The translations under genes were made by a program, and so were the position numbers. 7,048 bases of DNA, from contig JBARRQ010000173.1 of the NCBI GenBank assembly GCA_049644305.1, positions 1-7,048 of the forward strand, read 5' to 3'. Positions 6,363-7,048 of the stretch are shown here, piece after piece. The notes beneath the pieces were generated by a model. The model saw only the letters and a list, made by a program, of their open reading frames with translations, had not been told where the DNA came from and did not search any database. Position 1 is the stretch's first letter. Every line of letters starts with the position of its first letter. The DNA comes from AC-32 sp049644305 (GTDB lineage Bacteria > Actinomycetota > Thermoleophilia > Gaiellales > Gaiellaceae).

Positions 6363-7048
6363 CTAGATCAGCTGGCGCAGAGACTCGATCGAGGGAACGA
6401 AGTAGTACGCGCCGGTGAGCGCGCGCGTGTACCGCGTGAGGGCGTCGCGGCTGCCGTCGTCCAGGCCCGCCATGCTCTCCAGCATCGTCGAGAGCGGCCG
6501 CTGCTCGGAGCTGAAGCCGACGAACATCGTGCCGTGATCGGTGACCGTCCCGTAGGGCATGTTCCGCCGGAAGATCTTGCCGAACTGATCCTGGTCGGTG
6601 CTAGCCACATGCGAGTCGGCCGGCTTGTCGTCGAGCTCGACGCTGTCTGGCTTCATCCGTCCGATCACCTGCTCCTGCTCTGCATCCGTGAGCGACTCCC
6701 ATGCGACCGCGTCGTGGGCCCACTTCTGCAGAAGCAAAATCGTCCCTCCAGCGCCGGGACTGCCGTCCGGGACGAGGGCGATGTCCGGGGCATCGAACAG
6801 GGTTGGGTTCTCGGTTCCGTCGATGAAGCCGGTGAGGTCGCGATCGTGCCGGTAGGGCCAGCTCGACGTCTCCTCAACGACCCGGGCCAGCGCTTCCAGC
6901 TCGGCAATCGCCGCGCGCGCTACGTCGAAGATGACGTCGTAGGCGCTGCCGGAGAGCCACAGCACTGCGTCGTGCTGGGTGGCGGGCATCACGAAGCCGT
7001 CGACGCCGACCACGTCCTCGCCGAAGCCCTCGAGCTCCGCCGGCGCGT
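6363..7048 (-). CDS. Dyp-type heme peroxidase, YfeX-like (partial, N-terminus beyond right edge)
   Basis: This is the C-terminal 228 or so codons of a dye-decolorizing-type peroxidase, which uses heme and hydrogen peroxide to oxidise organic substrates. The frame stays open to the window edge, and an internal GTG at 7013 falls inside the conserved DVVGVDGFVMPATQHD segment, so the true start lies outside. The family motif GFIDGTENP is at about 6804-6830 and carries the distal catalytic Asp (codon 6819-6821). The likely proximal heme ligand is His in DSHVAS (codon 6609-6611). The distal Arg lies in KIFRRNMPYG, followed by MFVGFS. The order matches E. coli YfeX-type proteins. The protein ends YYFVPSIESLRQLI with no extra tail, so I see no encapsulin cargo peptide. 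Whether it carries a Tat signal cannot be judged. It is separated from the hydrolase by 98 bp and may be an independent unit. Confidence 0.92.
   Translation of the reverse strand, partial: APAELEGFGEDVVGVDGFVMPATQHDAVLWLSGSAYDVIFDVARAAIAELEALARVVEETSSWPYRHDRDLTGFIDGTENPTLFDAPDIALVPDGSPGAGGTILLLQKWAHDAVAWESLTDAEQEQVIGRMKPDSVELDDKPADSHVASTDQDQFGKIFRRNMPYGTVTDHGTMFVGFSSEQRPLSTMLESMAGLDDGSRDALTRYTRALTGAYYFVPSIESLRQLI

Noticed and set aside
6363..6380. Encapsulin cargo-loading peptide at the peroxidase C-terminus
   Set aside because: The ending SIESLRQLI directly follows the conserved core with no flexible tail, and ESLRQLI is not a convincing match to the known GSLGIGSL-type signal. No encapsulin shell gene is in the window.

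Overview
The window is very GC-rich, and every gene I can support lies on the minus strand. Codon choice is strongly GC-biased. That bias, the use of GTG starts, and the presence of a zinc-ribbon/class III cyclase/STAND-ATPase protein suggest a high-GC actinobacterium, possibly a Thermoleophilia-type lineage. This placement is inference from composition and protein style, because there is no rRNA or other phylogenetic marker here.

In the direction of transcription (right to left) the layout is as follows. (1) The C-terminal part of a YfeX-like Dyp-type heme peroxidase runs off the right edge. (2) A 98-bp spacer carries a short GGGTA-centred dyad. (3) Next is a secreted, multi-domain glycoside hydrolase with a clan GH-A-like TIM barrel and a basic C-terminal beta-rich module. 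(4) It is followed after only 23 bp by an exported lytic transglycosylase with an SLT domain. (5) About 48 bp later comes a very large signalling protein of about 1167 residues: two zinc ribbons, a class III nucleotide cyclase domain, a STAND/AAA ATPase and a long TPR-type helical tail. (6) At the left edge, 47 bp beyond that gene, is the N-terminus of an integral membrane protein cut by the window.

Genes 3 to 5 share orientation, have short gaps and show no convincing terminator between them, so a common transcript is plausible. The first two would act outside the membrane on polysaccharide and peptidoglycan. The third is a cytoplasmic signalling ATPase/cyclase. A cell-envelope remodelling unit with its own second-messenger enzyme is a reasonable hypothesis, but adjacency alone does not prove it.

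I see no RNA genes, mobile elements, CRISPR arrays or large repeats. Long open frames on the plus strand (including one of about 650 codons) are antisense shadows of the cyclase gene. I find no clearly new system. The most interesting points are the atypical substrate-selecting residue in the cyclase domain, the unassigned modules of the two envelope enzymes, and the hydrolase/transglycosylase/cyclase linkage.
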